A DNA stretch of 35,103 bases from Woeseia sp. GTDB taxonomy: Bacteria; Pseudomonadota; Gammaproteobacteria; Steroidobacterales; Woeseiaceae. The stretch covers positions 1-35,103 of the forward strand of contig JABDKF010000014.1 of the NCBI GenBank assembly GCA_013003155.1. The letters are read 5' to 3'. Below are positions 26,999-35,103 of this stretch, piece after piece. The notes below the pieces were generated by a model. It was given only the letters and a program-made list of their open reading frames with translations. It had not been told where the DNA came from and made no database searches. Positions within the stretch are counted from its first letter, which is position 1. Every line of letters begins with the position of its first letter. The position numbers and the translations under genes were made by a program.

Positions 26999-28972
26999 GT
27001 GGATGTATGTCGACAACTTCCCCTCCGTGAGAGCGGCAGGCTCGTGGTAGACCAGCTCGCATCGATTTTGCCGGCGACGTTCGGTGTGACGGGACTTTTG
27101 TACCTGTGGCTGGCCGCGCGCGTCCAAAGCAAATCCGGGGAAACGGCAAACCACGCGATTGCGCTGTTTTTGTTCCTGGTCGGCGCGATGATCCTCGGCT
27201 CTGCGCTTACCTACAACACACAAGACCTGACGCTGTATTCGATAGGCAGGGTGCTGTCGCTTGCAGGCGGTGGTTTCGTCCCGGTCGCGGTGTATTACGT
27301 GTACCGTGATTACACCTTCGGTCCACCCACGCGTGCGTTCCTGGCCATGCTCTGCGCAATCCCTGTTGCGACGACCCTCATGGCATTGACCAACCCATTG
27401 CACGAGATTCTGTGGTCCGTAAATGGCGTTCCCGGTGGGCTGCAATTTACGGATGCGAGACAGCACGGCTGGTTCCGCTTTGTGCATGCGCCATTCGCCT
27501 ACGGCCTTTTTACCTATTCAATCATCGCACTGACCGCCCGGCTTCGCGATATTGCGACAGCCCATCGTCGCAACGTATTGCTGTTCATGCTGGCAGCGGT
27601 AATGCCGCTTGCGGTCAGCTTCGGCAATACAATCTTGCGATTAGGCCCCTACGACTTCCCGTTTACGTCAATCACTCTGACTGCGTTGTTGCCGTTTTAC
27701 TGGTACCTCTGTCTCGGCTTGCGGGTCTATGACTTCAGCCCGCTGACTTACCACACGCTGCTGAATCATCTGCACGACCCGATTATCGTACTCAACAAAT
27801 CGCAGCGTATTCTCGCGGTTAACAGCGCAGCGCAAACGCTGCTTGAAAGGCCGGAGAGAGAATTGATCGGTCGGCACCTTTGGAACGATGTGCCGGAAGC
27901 GCAGGTCTTGCGTGAGCATGCTGCCAGTACCGACCTGTCGCAAACCGTGCGCATGCAGCGCGACCAGTTCTACGAGATTTATACGTCGCGGCTCATTGGT
28001 CCGAATGGCAGCGAGCAAGGGATTCTGCTGGCTTGCCGCGATGTCACAAAACGCAAGCTTGCGCAAAAGGCCCTTGCCGATAGCGAACACCTCATCCGCT
28101 CGCTGGTTGAAAATTCATCCAATGGCATTCTGCGATTCGCACTGGAAAATGATGACGAAACCAACGAAATTGTTCGGTTTCGCTGCACATTTGCGAACCG
28201 GGCCGCTGAAAAATTTCTACGCACAGACGGTGTGACTCTCGTCGGAATGCCGCTCGACAAGATCGAACTGCTGGATCCCTCGCGCCTGCTCGATCGCTTC
28301 ATGGGAAGCTCCGCAACCAACTCGCGGGTGAACTACGAAACCAGTATTGAATTGGAGGAGTCTGAATGCTGGTTGCGCGTTGTAGGCGAACCGGTTGGCG
28401 AGGATATTTCTGTCACACTTATCGATATTACTGCAAGAAAACGCAACGAAAATAAAATCTTGCGTGATTCCCTGCGGGACCCACTCACGGGCGTATTGAA
28501 TCGGCGCGGCTTTGAGAAAGAAGGTATCGACAGCATTAGCCGGACAACGCGTGGAGCCGTGCTATATCTGGATCTCAATCAATTCAAGACGATTAACGAC
28601 CGCTTCGGACACCAGGCCGGCGACGCGTTATTGAAAGCGTTTGGTCATCGCCTCGAATACTGCCTGCGGCCCGAAGACCTCCTCGCGCGGCTCGGCGGCG
28701 ACGAATTTTCGATCATCTTGCCTGACGTTGATATCGAAGACGTCAAGCATGTCGCCACGCGACTGGTTGAGACGGGTTCTGAGCCGTACATTATTCAGGG
28801 TCAGGAAATTACCTGCACCGCGAGCGTTGGCATTGCGCTGATTCCGCAACACGGTGACACGCTGTGGGAGCTTGTCAGCGTTGCCGATCGGGCGATGTAC
28901 AACGTGAAGTCAATGAGCCAGTCTGCATCAAACGATTGTGCCGCCTACGTCGACGCGGCAATCGCTTCATGA
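26999..28972 (+). CDS. 7TM-PAS-GGDEF membrane diguanylate cyclase
   Basis: About 657 residues from GTG 26999; GTG 27044, after GGCAGG, is an alternative start. The first 230 residues form about seven hydrophobic helices (LPATFGVTGLLYLWLAARV, IALFLFLVGAMIL, FAYGLFTYSIIAL, NVLLFMLAAVMPLAV and others), resembling the 7TM histidine-kinase-associated sensor module. Two PAS domains follow (about 245-350 and 360-480), then a GGDEF domain (about 490-655) with LARLGGDEFS and an RxxD inhibitory site (RPED). It would make c-di-GMP at the inner membrane in response to a ligand or membrane state. There is no EAL partner in the same chain. The gene is about 100 bp after ybdK in the same direction. Confidence 0.88.
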   Translation: MDVCRQLPLRESGRLVVDQLASILPATFGVTGLLYLWLAARVQSKSGETANHAIALFLFLVGAMILGSALTYNTQDLTLYSIGRVLSLAGGGFVPVAVYYVYRDYTFGPPTRAFLAMLCAIPVATTLMALTNPLHEILWSVNGVPGGLQFTDARQHGWFRFVHAPFAYGLFTYSIIALTARLRDIATAHRRNVLLFMLAAVMPLAVSFGNTILRLGPYDFPFTSITLTALLPFYWYLCLGLRVYDFSPLTYHTLLNHLHDPIIVLNKSQRILAVNSAAQTLLERPERELIGRHLWNDVPEAQVLREHAASTDLSQTVRMQRDQFYEIYTSRLIGPNGSEQGILLACRDVTKRKLAQKALADSEHLIRSLVENSSNGILRFALENDDETNEIVRFRCTFANRAAEKFLRTDGVTLVGMPLDKIELLDPSRLLDRFMGSSATNSRVNYETSIELEESECWLRVVGEPVGEDISVTLIDITARKRNENKILRDSLRDPLTGVLNRRGFEKEGIDSISRTTRGAVLYLDLNQFKTINDRFGHQAGDALLKAFGHRLEYCLRPEDLLARLGGDEFSIILPDVDIEDVKHVATRLVETGSEPYIIQGQEITCTASVGIALIPQHGDTLWELVSVADRAMYNVKSMSQSASNDCAAYVDAAIAS

Positions 28973-28990
28973 CTCGCTAGACATTTCGTC

Positions 28991-29051
28991 ATGTCGCGCC
29001 TCAACACGCGTTGGCCGGCGCATCCCTGAAACGTACGCCGAGGCGCGACAT
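28991..29051. repeat. 12-bp perfect inverted repeat between convergent genes
   Basis: ATGTCGCGCCTC (28991-29002) and GAGGCGCGACAT (29040-29051) form a perfect 12-bp stem around a 37-nt loop between the 7TM-GGDEF gene (+) and the DUF4397-type gene (-). It lacks a T-run, but its position suggests a bidirectional terminator or an mRNA 3'-end stabiliser. Confidence 0.6.
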
Positions 29052-29062
29052 CGACAGCTGGG

Positions 29063-30412
29063 TCAGGGGCCGTAGCGTATGATTTTGACCTGCGCGACGC
29101 TGGGATCTGCGGTGTCGAGTATAAAGATTTCCAGAAGCTCGCGGTTACTGATGGCTAATGGAATGGGGCCAGCCAACACCGTTTTCTCGCCAAACAGTGT
29201 GATCGTCAATTCGTAATCTTTTGCTTCGACTGCCGCGAGCGGTACCGCTGACTTGAATTCCGCGAAAGAAAAATACGCTGCCTCTTCGTCGATTGCGGTG
29301 CCGGCATCGAGGAGGTAAATATCGACCGCCTCAAAGGAAGACGCCGCGTTCACGAAATTCAGCCTGCCGCTCGCCGCAAACGGTCGGCGCACGCTGACGG
29401 TTGCGAGGATATCGGGTTCACCCGGTGGGCCCACCAGCGTTAACGTTTGGTTGGCGCCTGCACTGATTGTGAATTCTTCCTCGACGAGCGGCGCACCCTG
29501 GTTACCGGCGTCGGTAAAGGTGTAGGTGTTTGTTCCGGCGGTAAGCGGTAGATCATCAGTGAGCTCCGCGAACGCCAGGTTGCTTGCGATCAGGTTATCA
29601 AAATCACTGTTCTCAGCGAGGTCAATATTGCCAACACCCTCCGCCGCGTGCAGCACGCGCGCCGCGGGTGGAAACCGCGGATCAGTCAGCAGTACACTGC
29701 CGCCAGCTGCGGTAATGAGGCTTGCAGTTACGCCACCGGTGCGCGATGGATTTGAATCGAGAATTACCACCGTGTCCGTGCGTGCTGGCGTCCAGGTACG
29801 GGTTTCCGATGTATACAGGATGGTCTGCGGTTCGCCAGCGGCTGTTACTGTCAGCACATATTCGCCGGTTGCGTATTCAGCTTTGGGAACGCGTTCGCCG
29901 AGATTCACGCTAGCAATTTCGTTGCCGGCGACCGGCGCAACGCCCGGTTCAGCAAAGTAAACGTCGATCGCGCCGAGCGTGTTGTTGGCATGTACAAGTG
30001 ATAATTCGAAAACAGTTTCGGTTCCATCCCAAAGGCGCTCGTCCTCCTCGAACAAATAGATGCTCGGGGCGGCGATCGAGCCGCCGAGTACGAACAGATA
30101 GGCTTTGTCGCGCACCACGTCGAGCGTTTGTGAGGCGAGTCGTCGGCGGCTGGCTTCGCCAGGAACAAAGATATCGAAATTGAAGGTATAGCTCAGATCG
30201 TCATATCGGCTGGCTTGTGTTGCGTTGCCAAAGCTTGTGGCACCCAGCGACCGCTCCTCGATAAGAAAAGTCGCATCCGGCGCATCAACTATGCCATTGA
30301 TCGCCAGCAATGCCGCCTTGCCCGATGCTTCCGGTCGATCGCTTTCCGAACAGCCGCTCACAACACCGATGGCGAGGGCGACGACAAAGAGGGAGCGAAA
30401 AAATCGATTCAT
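29063..30412 (-). CDS. DUF4397-like lipoprotein
   Basis: The frame extends to 30634, but its first 74 residues are Arg-rich and unlike a protein start. ATG 30412 opens a lipoprotein signal (MNRFFRSLFVVALAIGVVSGC, lipobox VSGC), giving 449 residues. Three repeats have the form hydrophobic-strand, H/N-A, then a VDVYL-type strand: LVHANNTLGAIDVYFAEPG, VLHAAEGVGNIDLAE and LNFVNAASSFEAVDIYLLDAG. This is the pattern of DUF4397 beta-sandwich surface proteins. No enzyme motif is seen. It is probably anchored in the outer membrane as a surface or adhesion-type protein. The ribosome site is weak. It diverges from the FAD-oxidase gene across a 292-bp gap in which I see no gene. Confidence 0.75.
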   Translation of the reverse strand: MNRFFRSLFVVALAIGVVSGCSESDRPEASGKAALLAINGIVDAPDATFLIEERSLGATSFGNATQASRYDDLSYTFNFDIFVPGEASRRRLASQTLDVVRDKAYLFVLGGSIAAPSIYLFEEDERLWDGTETVFELSLVHANNTLGAIDVYFAEPGVAPVAGNEIASVNLGERVPKAEYATGEYVLTVTAAGEPQTILYTSETRTWTPARTDTVVILDSNPSRTGGVTASLITAAGGSVLLTDPRFPPAARVLHAAEGVGNIDLAENSDFDNLIASNLAFAELTDDLPLTAGTNTYTFTDAGNQGAPLVEEEFTISAGANQTLTLVGPPGEPDILATVSVRRPFAASGRLNFVNAASSFEAVDIYLLDAGTAIDEEAAYFSFAEFKSAVPLAAVEAKDYELTITLFGEKTVLAGPIPLAISNRELLEIFILDTADPSVAQVKIIRYGP

Positions 30413-30704
30413 AAAAAATGCTCGTTGCAAAAATGTTGGAGAGGCCCGGCTCCTTGCCAGGCAGAACAGCGTTGGACCTGCCGTATGGTAATCCGTGCCG
30501 CGAATCTTGCCAGAACCTGGATCAGTGGCACGACGTTGCCGGCCAAATAGCTCTCGGCCATGTGCCGGGAGCCGCGCATGATAACGCAATACTGTCCGCG
30601 GGTTCACGGTGCGCAGCGTCGACGCGCAATTCATTGGTTAGCGGAGCTTTTTGCCGTTAGCATGATGGCCTGAACGGGCGCCAGCCGCGCCCCGGGGGTA
30701 GGCT

Positions 30705-32081
30705 GTGAGCGTTGCGATGCTGCTTTGCGAGTTGAGGTCAATGCTGGGCGACGCGCATGTCGTACCCGGCGAGCAAATCAGGGCGGTGCCACCTGCATGG
30801 GAAACGCACCAGCCCTGCCATGCGCGATACCTGGTCGCGCCCGCCACAACGGCGGAAGTTGCCGGGGTCCTTGCGGCTTGCAACGCAGCAGGGCAGTCGA
30901 TAGTTCCATACGGTGGCGTGACGAACCTGGTGCAGGGCTGCGCGACCCGGCCGGAGGATATTGCGCTTTCATTGGCCCGCATGAATGGTATAGAAGAACT
31001 CGACGCGACAGCGCAGACGCTTACCGCAGGCGCAGGTCTTACTCTGCGCGAAGCCCAGGCGGCGGCCGACTCTGCCGATTTGTTGTACCCCGTTGATATC
31101 GGCGCGCGCGACAATTGTACGCTCGGCGGAAATATCGCGACCAACGCGGGCGGCACCCGCGTGATTCGTTACGGCATGACGCGCGATTCGATACTCGGAC
31201 TTGAAGCCGTACTGGCTGATGGCACCGTGCTGTCGTCTATGAATCGCTATATCAAGAATAATTCCGGATTCGACCTGAAACAATTGTTCATCGGTACCGA
31301 AGGCGTGCTCGGTATCGTGACCCGGGCCGTCGTACGTTTGCGTGCCAAGCCGCGTTCGCACAACGTCGCATTGCTGGCGTGCGACAGTTACGACGACGTC
31401 CTTGCGGTACTAGGCGTCGCGCGCAGTACGCTCGATAACTCCTTGTGCGGCTTCGAAGTCATGTGGGACAGCTTTTATCGCAAGGTAACGCAACCGTCGG
31501 GACGGCAGCCTGCACTATTACCTGCGGGGCATGAATGCTATGTGCTGGTCGAGGCGATGGGCAGTGATCCGGCAACGGATGATGCCGCTTTTGCCAGCGC
31601 TCTCGAGAAACTCCTGGAAAGCGATAACGTCGTAGATGGCGTACTCGCGAAGTCCGAACAGGAACGTGCCGCTATTTGGGCCATTCGCCACGACGTCGAA
31701 TGGATCGTTACGGGGGCGCAGAATTTTGACGTTAGCTTGCGCGTTAACGATATCGGCAAATATGTTGAACAGCTCGAACAAGGGATTCTTGCTAAGCTTG
31801 ATACCGCGCACGTTGCGGCGTTTGGTCATCTTGGCGACAACAATTTGCACGTGTCAGTCTTGAATGCCAAGAGTGCTGCGCAACGGGCCTTCGTTGAACA
31901 GCAGGTATACGAGCAGCTGCGGCCGTTTGCCGGTGCCATTTCTGCCGAGCACGGCATCGGCCTCGAGAAGCGCGCCTGGCTGCCGCTATCGCGAACCGCC
32001 GCCGAGATCCAATCGATGCGCCAGCTGAAAACCCTGCTCGATCCCCGCAACATACTGAATCCCGGTAAGGTTATCGGCTGA
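30705..32081 (+). CDS. FAD-linked oxidase, GlcD/D2HGDH-like D-2-hydroxyacid dehydrogenase
   Basis: This 458-residue flavoprotein has the FAD_binding_4 (PCMH) fold, with VAPATTAEVAGVLAACNAAG, the glycine motif PYGGVTNLVQG, GGNIATNAGGTRVIRYGMTRD and IKNNSGFDLKQLFIGTEGVL. The C-terminal oxidase domain has AFGHLGDNNLHVSV and AEHGIGLEKR, whose histidines bind the catalytic metal in D-2-hydroxyglutarate and D-lactate dehydrogenases. It would oxidise a D-2-hydroxy acid and pass electrons to a carrier. There is no C-terminal iron-sulphur domain, and no glcE/glcF genes follow. The annotated start is GTG 30705 after GGGGGTAGG; ATG 30717 is possible. D-2-hydroxyglutarate versus D-lactate cannot be decided from sequence alone. 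Confidence 0.88.
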   Translation: MSVAMLLCELRSMLGDAHVVPGEQIRAVPPAWETHQPCHARYLVAPATTAEVAGVLAACNAAGQSIVPYGGVTNLVQGCATRPEDIALSLARMNGIEELDATAQTLTAGAGLTLREAQAAADSADLLYPVDIGARDNCTLGGNIATNAGGTRVIRYGMTRDSILGLEAVLADGTVLSSMNRYIKNNSGFDLKQLFIGTEGVLGIVTRAVVRLRAKPRSHNVALLACDSYDDVLAVLGVARSTLDNSLCGFEVMWDSFYRKVTQPSGRQPALLPAGHECYVLVEAMGSDPATDDAAFASALEKLLESDNVVDGVLAKSEQERAAIWAIRHDVEWIVTGAQNFDVSLRVNDIGKYVEQLEQGILAKLDTAHVAAFGHLGDNNLHVSVLNAKSAAQRAFVEQQVYEQLRPFAGAISAEHGIGLEKRAWLPLSRTAAEIQSMRQLKTLLDPRNILNPGKVIG

Positions 32082-32206
32082 ATCGTCAGCGTCTCCTGGC
32101 TGTGCTTGGCCGACCGTTGGTCGGCAGCCTATACTCCCCGCCACTTCAATAATTATAAAACTCACCCTTCCGGCGACGGGACGGTTTCGGATCCTGGAGT
32201 TTCCCT

Positions 32207-35103
32207 ATGAAAATTGCTTCTACCATTGCGGGAGTGCTGCTTTTTTTGGTTGCGCCACTGTCGTTGGCCGAGCAAACGTTGCTGTTACGGCAACCCGCTC
32301 TGTCCACCGACAAGCTTGCCTTTGTTTACGCAGGCGATATCTGGGTCGCCGAGCGCGATGGCTCCTCGCCGCGTCGGCTGACGTCGCATCCTGCGGAGGA
32401 AAACACGCCGCTTTTTTCACCCGATGGAAAAACGATTGCGTTTGCGGGTGAATACGAGGGTGGGGCGGATGTTTATCTGATTTCCGTTGATGGCGGGCAG
32501 CCGAGGCGCCTGACCTGGCATCCGGGTGGCAATGTTCCGACCGGTTGGGGCGCCGATGGCAAATCAGTGACCTTCGTCTCTGCACGTGAAACCGATCACG
32601 GTCGCTCCGGCCAGATTTTCCGCATTTCTGTTGACGGCGGATTTCCTGAAAAGCTGATGGACGCGAGAATTGTGCGCGGTGTTTTTGACCGGACCGACGC
32701 GAAGCTTGCCTACATCCCTTTTGGTTCCGGTTATAACGGGCTCTTCGGCGGAACTGCGGGCTGGAAGGGTTACCGTGGTGGGACAACGCCAGCGATCCAG
32801 ATCATGGATACGCAGGCAAATACGGTGACTACCGTGCCTGGCGCGGGCGCCACCAATTTCAATCCGCTGTGGTTGGGCGATCAGCTGTACTTTCTGTCGG
32901 ACCGCGACAACAAGCAGTTCAGCATTTTTCATTACGACCCCGCCACTCGGGCTATCAACAAGATATCCAGCGAGGCGCAGTGGGATATTCGCGCGGCTGA
33001 CGCATTTGGCTCGACCATTGTCTTCGAGGCGGGCGGCCGACTGAAAAGCCTTGACGTAACGACGGGCGCGACCCGGGAAATCGCAATCGATATCAAGCCG
33101 GACCTTGAGCAGCGGCGCGTTGCATGGCGGGACGCCAGCAAGATGATCCAGGCAACCGACATTTCACCGACCGGCAAGCGCGTCATCGTGACCGCGCGCG
33201 GTGAGGTGTTTACCGTGCCGACCGACGATGGCTCGACCCGCAACATTAGCCTGTCGGGAACGACGCGTGAGTACAGCGCAATCTGGTCGCCAGAGGGTGA
33301 ACAGGTCGTCTGGATTGCCGATGGCCTGGAAGGCCAGACTCTGGTTGTTGCGGATCAGACCGGCACGGGCAATCGCCAGGAGTTTGCACTGGGCCCGCAC
33401 TTTTACACGCTGCACGGTTTTGCCGGCACGGACAGTAAACGCGTCGTGTTCGCGGATAACCACCTGAAGCTCTATTCCATCGAGCTTGCCCGCGGCAAGA
33501 TCACAAGCATCGCCACGGGCGCTCGTCGGGAAGGTGTCTCTACGGCGATTTCACCTGACGGCGCCTGGCTTGCGTACACCCGGGAGTTGCCAAACTATAA
33601 CCGCGACTTGCTGCTCTACAATTTTGCGTCTGACCGCCATTATCCGGTAAGCGATGGCATGGCAGACGTGGCTGCGCCTGCGTTCAGTCGGGATGGCAAA
33701 TACCTCTTCTTTGCGGCGTCGACCAACTCGGGTCCGCTGCAGGTCGGCCTTAACATGACGAGCCAGGAGCGTCCGTATCGTGCAGGACTCTATGCTGCTG
33801 TGCTCGCTGCTGATGGTAAATCGCCGTTGCTGCCGGGTAGCGGTGATGAGGGTGCCGACGACGAAGCTGCAGACGGCGAGGATGAGGAAAACAAGAAGGA
33901 CGAGGAGAAAAAACCGGCAACCCGGGTCGACACCGACGGTCTGGCAGCGCGCGTCGTCGCATTGCAGGTTGCGGAACGCAACTATGAAAACCTGGCCGTC
34001 GCGGACGATGGCAAGCTCTATTTTCTGCAGCGCGTCCAAGGGGGCGCAACGAACGAGCCCCCGGGCAGTGACGAGCAGGAAGCCAATGAGTTGCAGCGAT
34101 TTGACTTCAAAGAACGTGAAGTCAGCACGGTGCTTACCGGCATCGACGAATTTCGCGTAAGTGCTGACGGCAAGCACTTGCTGCTCACCAAGGTCGACGG
34201 CAGCCTCGCCGTCGCGGAAGTGGGTGACGAGCTGAAACCGGAGGCGCTGTCTCTTGACGGCTTGCAGGTCCGTATCAATCCGCGCGAAGAGTGGGCGCTG
34301 ATCTTCGATGAAGTCTGGCGCATGGAGAAGGAATACTTTTACGACCCGAACCTGCACGGCCTTGATTGGCAGGCCGTTTACGAGCGCTACCAACCACTCG
34401 TGGCGCACGTTGGCCGACGCGAGGACCTGACCGCGCTGATGGTCGAAATGATTGCCGAAATGCAGGCTGGACATAACCGCACCGGCGGCGGCGATCAATA
34501 TCGCGGCAGCAGCGCCAAGACCGGCTTGCTGGGCGCGAATCTTGAAATTCGCAACGGCCGGTACCGGATAGCAAGGGTCTATTCCGGTGAAAGCTGGAAC
34601 CCGTTCGTGCATGCGCCGCTCGCAACGCCCGGCAACCGAGCGACCGCGGGCGAGTACATCCTCGCCGTGAACGGCCGCAGCATCGACAGCAACGACAATA
34701 TTTTCGAATTCCTGCAGGGAACCGATGGAAAACAGGTCACGCTGCGCGTCGGACCGCGTGCAGACGGTCGCGATGCGCGCGATATTGTTATTGAGCCAAC
34801 CGGCTCAGAGCGCGAACTCCGCCTGTGGCACTGGATTGAAAACAACCGACGTGCCGTGGATGAAGCAACCGACGGCAGGGTGGGCTATGTCTATTTGCCG
34901 AATACTGCGGGTGCCGGCTACACGTTTTTCAACCGCATGTTTCATGCGCAGGTGGACAAGGATGCATTAATCATCGATGAGCGCTCCAACGCCGGCGGTC
35001 AGGCGGCAAACTACATTACCGACGTCCTGAGCCGCAGGCATTTATCGGGCTGGAAAGACCGCGACGGTCTCGTATACAACACGCCGGCGGGTGCCATGCA
35101 CGG
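32207..35103 (+). CDS. Tricorn-like S41 family peptidase (truncated by window edge)
   Basis: ATG 32207 follows a good ribosome site (GGAG) and begins a signal peptide (MKIASTIAGVLLFLVAPLSL). About 965 residues are visible before the edge. Residues about 25-540 are TolB/tricorn-type beta-propeller blades (FSPDGKTIAFAGEYEGGADV, YLISVDGGQPRRLTWHPGG, SPTGKRVIVTARGE, SPDGAWLAY). A strongly acidic linker (about 544-570) follows, then the C1 domain with EMQAGHNRTGGG carrying the conserved His, a PDZ domain (about 770-850, LLGANLEIRNGRYRIARVY) and the start of the S41 catalytic domain (DALIIDERSNAGG, near 919). The catalytic Ser and Glu lie beyond the edge. Such enzymes degrade peptides in the periplasm or outside the cell. 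The residue before the conserved His is Gly, where archaeal tricorn has Ser. Confidence 0.92.
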   Translation, partial: MKIASTIAGVLLFLVAPLSLAEQTLLLRQPALSTDKLAFVYAGDIWVAERDGSSPRRLTSHPAEENTPLFSPDGKTIAFAGEYEGGADVYLISVDGGQPRRLTWHPGGNVPTGWGADGKSVTFVSARETDHGRSGQIFRISVDGGFPEKLMDARIVRGVFDRTDAKLAYIPFGSGYNGLFGGTAGWKGYRGGTTPAIQIMDTQANTVTTVPGAGATNFNPLWLGDQLYFLSDRDNKQFSIFHYDPATRAINKISSEAQWDIRAADAFGSTIVFEAGGRLKSLDVTTGATREIAIDIKPDLEQRRVAWRDASKMIQATDISPTGKRVIVTARGEVFTVPTDDGSTRNISLSGTTREYSAIWSPEGEQVVWIADGLEGQTLVVADQTGTGNRQEFALGPHFYTLHGFAGTDSKRVVFADNHLKLYSIELARGKITSIATGARREGVSTAISPDGAWLAYTRELPNYNRDLLLYNFASDRHYPVSDGMADVAAPAFSRDGKYLFFAASTNSGPLQVGLNMTSQERPYRAGLYAAVLAADGKSPLLPGSGDEGADDEAADGEDEENKKDEEKKPATRVDTDGLAARVVALQVAERNYENLAVADDGKLYFLQRVQGGATNEPPGSDEQEANELQRFDFKEREVSTVLTGIDEFRVSADGKHLLLTKVDGSLAVAEVGDELKPEALSLDGLQVRINPREEWALIFDEVWRMEKEYFYDPNLHGLDWQAVYERYQPLVAHVGRREDLTALMVEMIAEMQAGHNRTGGGDQYRGSSAKTGLLGANLEIRNGRYRIARVYSGESWNPFVHAPLATPGNRATAGEYILAVNGRSIDSNDNIFEFLQGTDGKQVTLRVGPRADGRDARDIVIEPTGSERELRLWHWIENNRRAVDEATDGRVGYVYLPNTAGAGYTFFNRMFHAQVDKDALIIDERSNAGGQAANYITDVLSRRHLSGWKDRDGLVYNTPAGAMH

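Noticed and set aside
34450-34490. Gly instead of Ser before the conserved His in the tricorn-like C1 domain as a sign of an inactive enzyme
   Set aside because: As I recall, Gly-His is common in bacterial tricorn-like proteins, and the main catalytic Ser is outside the window, so nothing can be concluded.

Overview
The window reads as a chromosomal segment of a gammaproteobacterium with moderately high G+C. The evidence is a glrK-qseG-glrR-type two-component operon, bacterioferritin (Bfr) and its ferredoxin Bfd close to E. coli in every key residue, a tRNA-Ala(GGC)/tRNA-Glu(UUC) pair near gltX, and a YbdK-type ligase. A PEP-CTERM-type response regulator (PrsR), exopolysaccharide-type genes and a large tricorn-like peptidase suggest an environmental lineage, perhaps marine and Woeseiales- or Chromatiales-like. 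That placement is a guess from gene content. No phage, transposon or CRISPR array was found.

Layout. 1-4208 (minus strand): the end of a surface-polysaccharide locus, with a truncated glycosyltransferase, a secreted parallel beta-helix protein and an AsnB-type amidotransferase. 4687-8010: gltX, a methyltransferase, then tRNA-Ala and tRNA-Glu behind a strong promoter. Behind tRNA-Glu lies a tandem array of about 175-bp units. Each unit starts with a copy of the tRNA-Glu 3' end and carries its own hairpin terminator. 8013-11256 (minus): an iron block of bacterioferritin, its ferredoxin and a FecA-like TonB receptor, with Fur-box-like sites before the receptor and before bfd. 11832-16842: two sigma54 activators facing each other, PrsR (+) and GlrR (-), the latter with its lipoprotein and sensor kinase. 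16942-17952: galE.

18233-21021: an exported PKD-type lipoprotein with a gluzincin-like HExxH...E site and a small lipoprotein after it. 21272-28972: a PAS/GAF/GGDEF/EAL protein, an N-formylglutamate amidohydrolase-family enzyme, a YbdK-type carboxylate-amine ligase and a 7TM-PAS-GGDEF protein. 29063-35103: a DUF4397-type lipoprotein (-), a GlcD-like FAD oxidase (+), and a tricorn-like S41 peptidase cut off by the right edge.

Links between the genes: PrsR and galE plausibly serve the polysaccharide locus, and the two GGDEF proteins add c-di-GMP control of the same lifestyle. The iron genes form a Fur-type uptake, storage and release set. The least ordinary items are the tRNA-Glu-derived tandem array, the convergent pair of sigma54 activators with no visible PrsK kinase, the amidohydrolase/ligase gene pair set between two c-di-GMP genes, and the predicted metalloprotease lipoprotein with its companion. 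I did not find a clearly new defence or mobile system.
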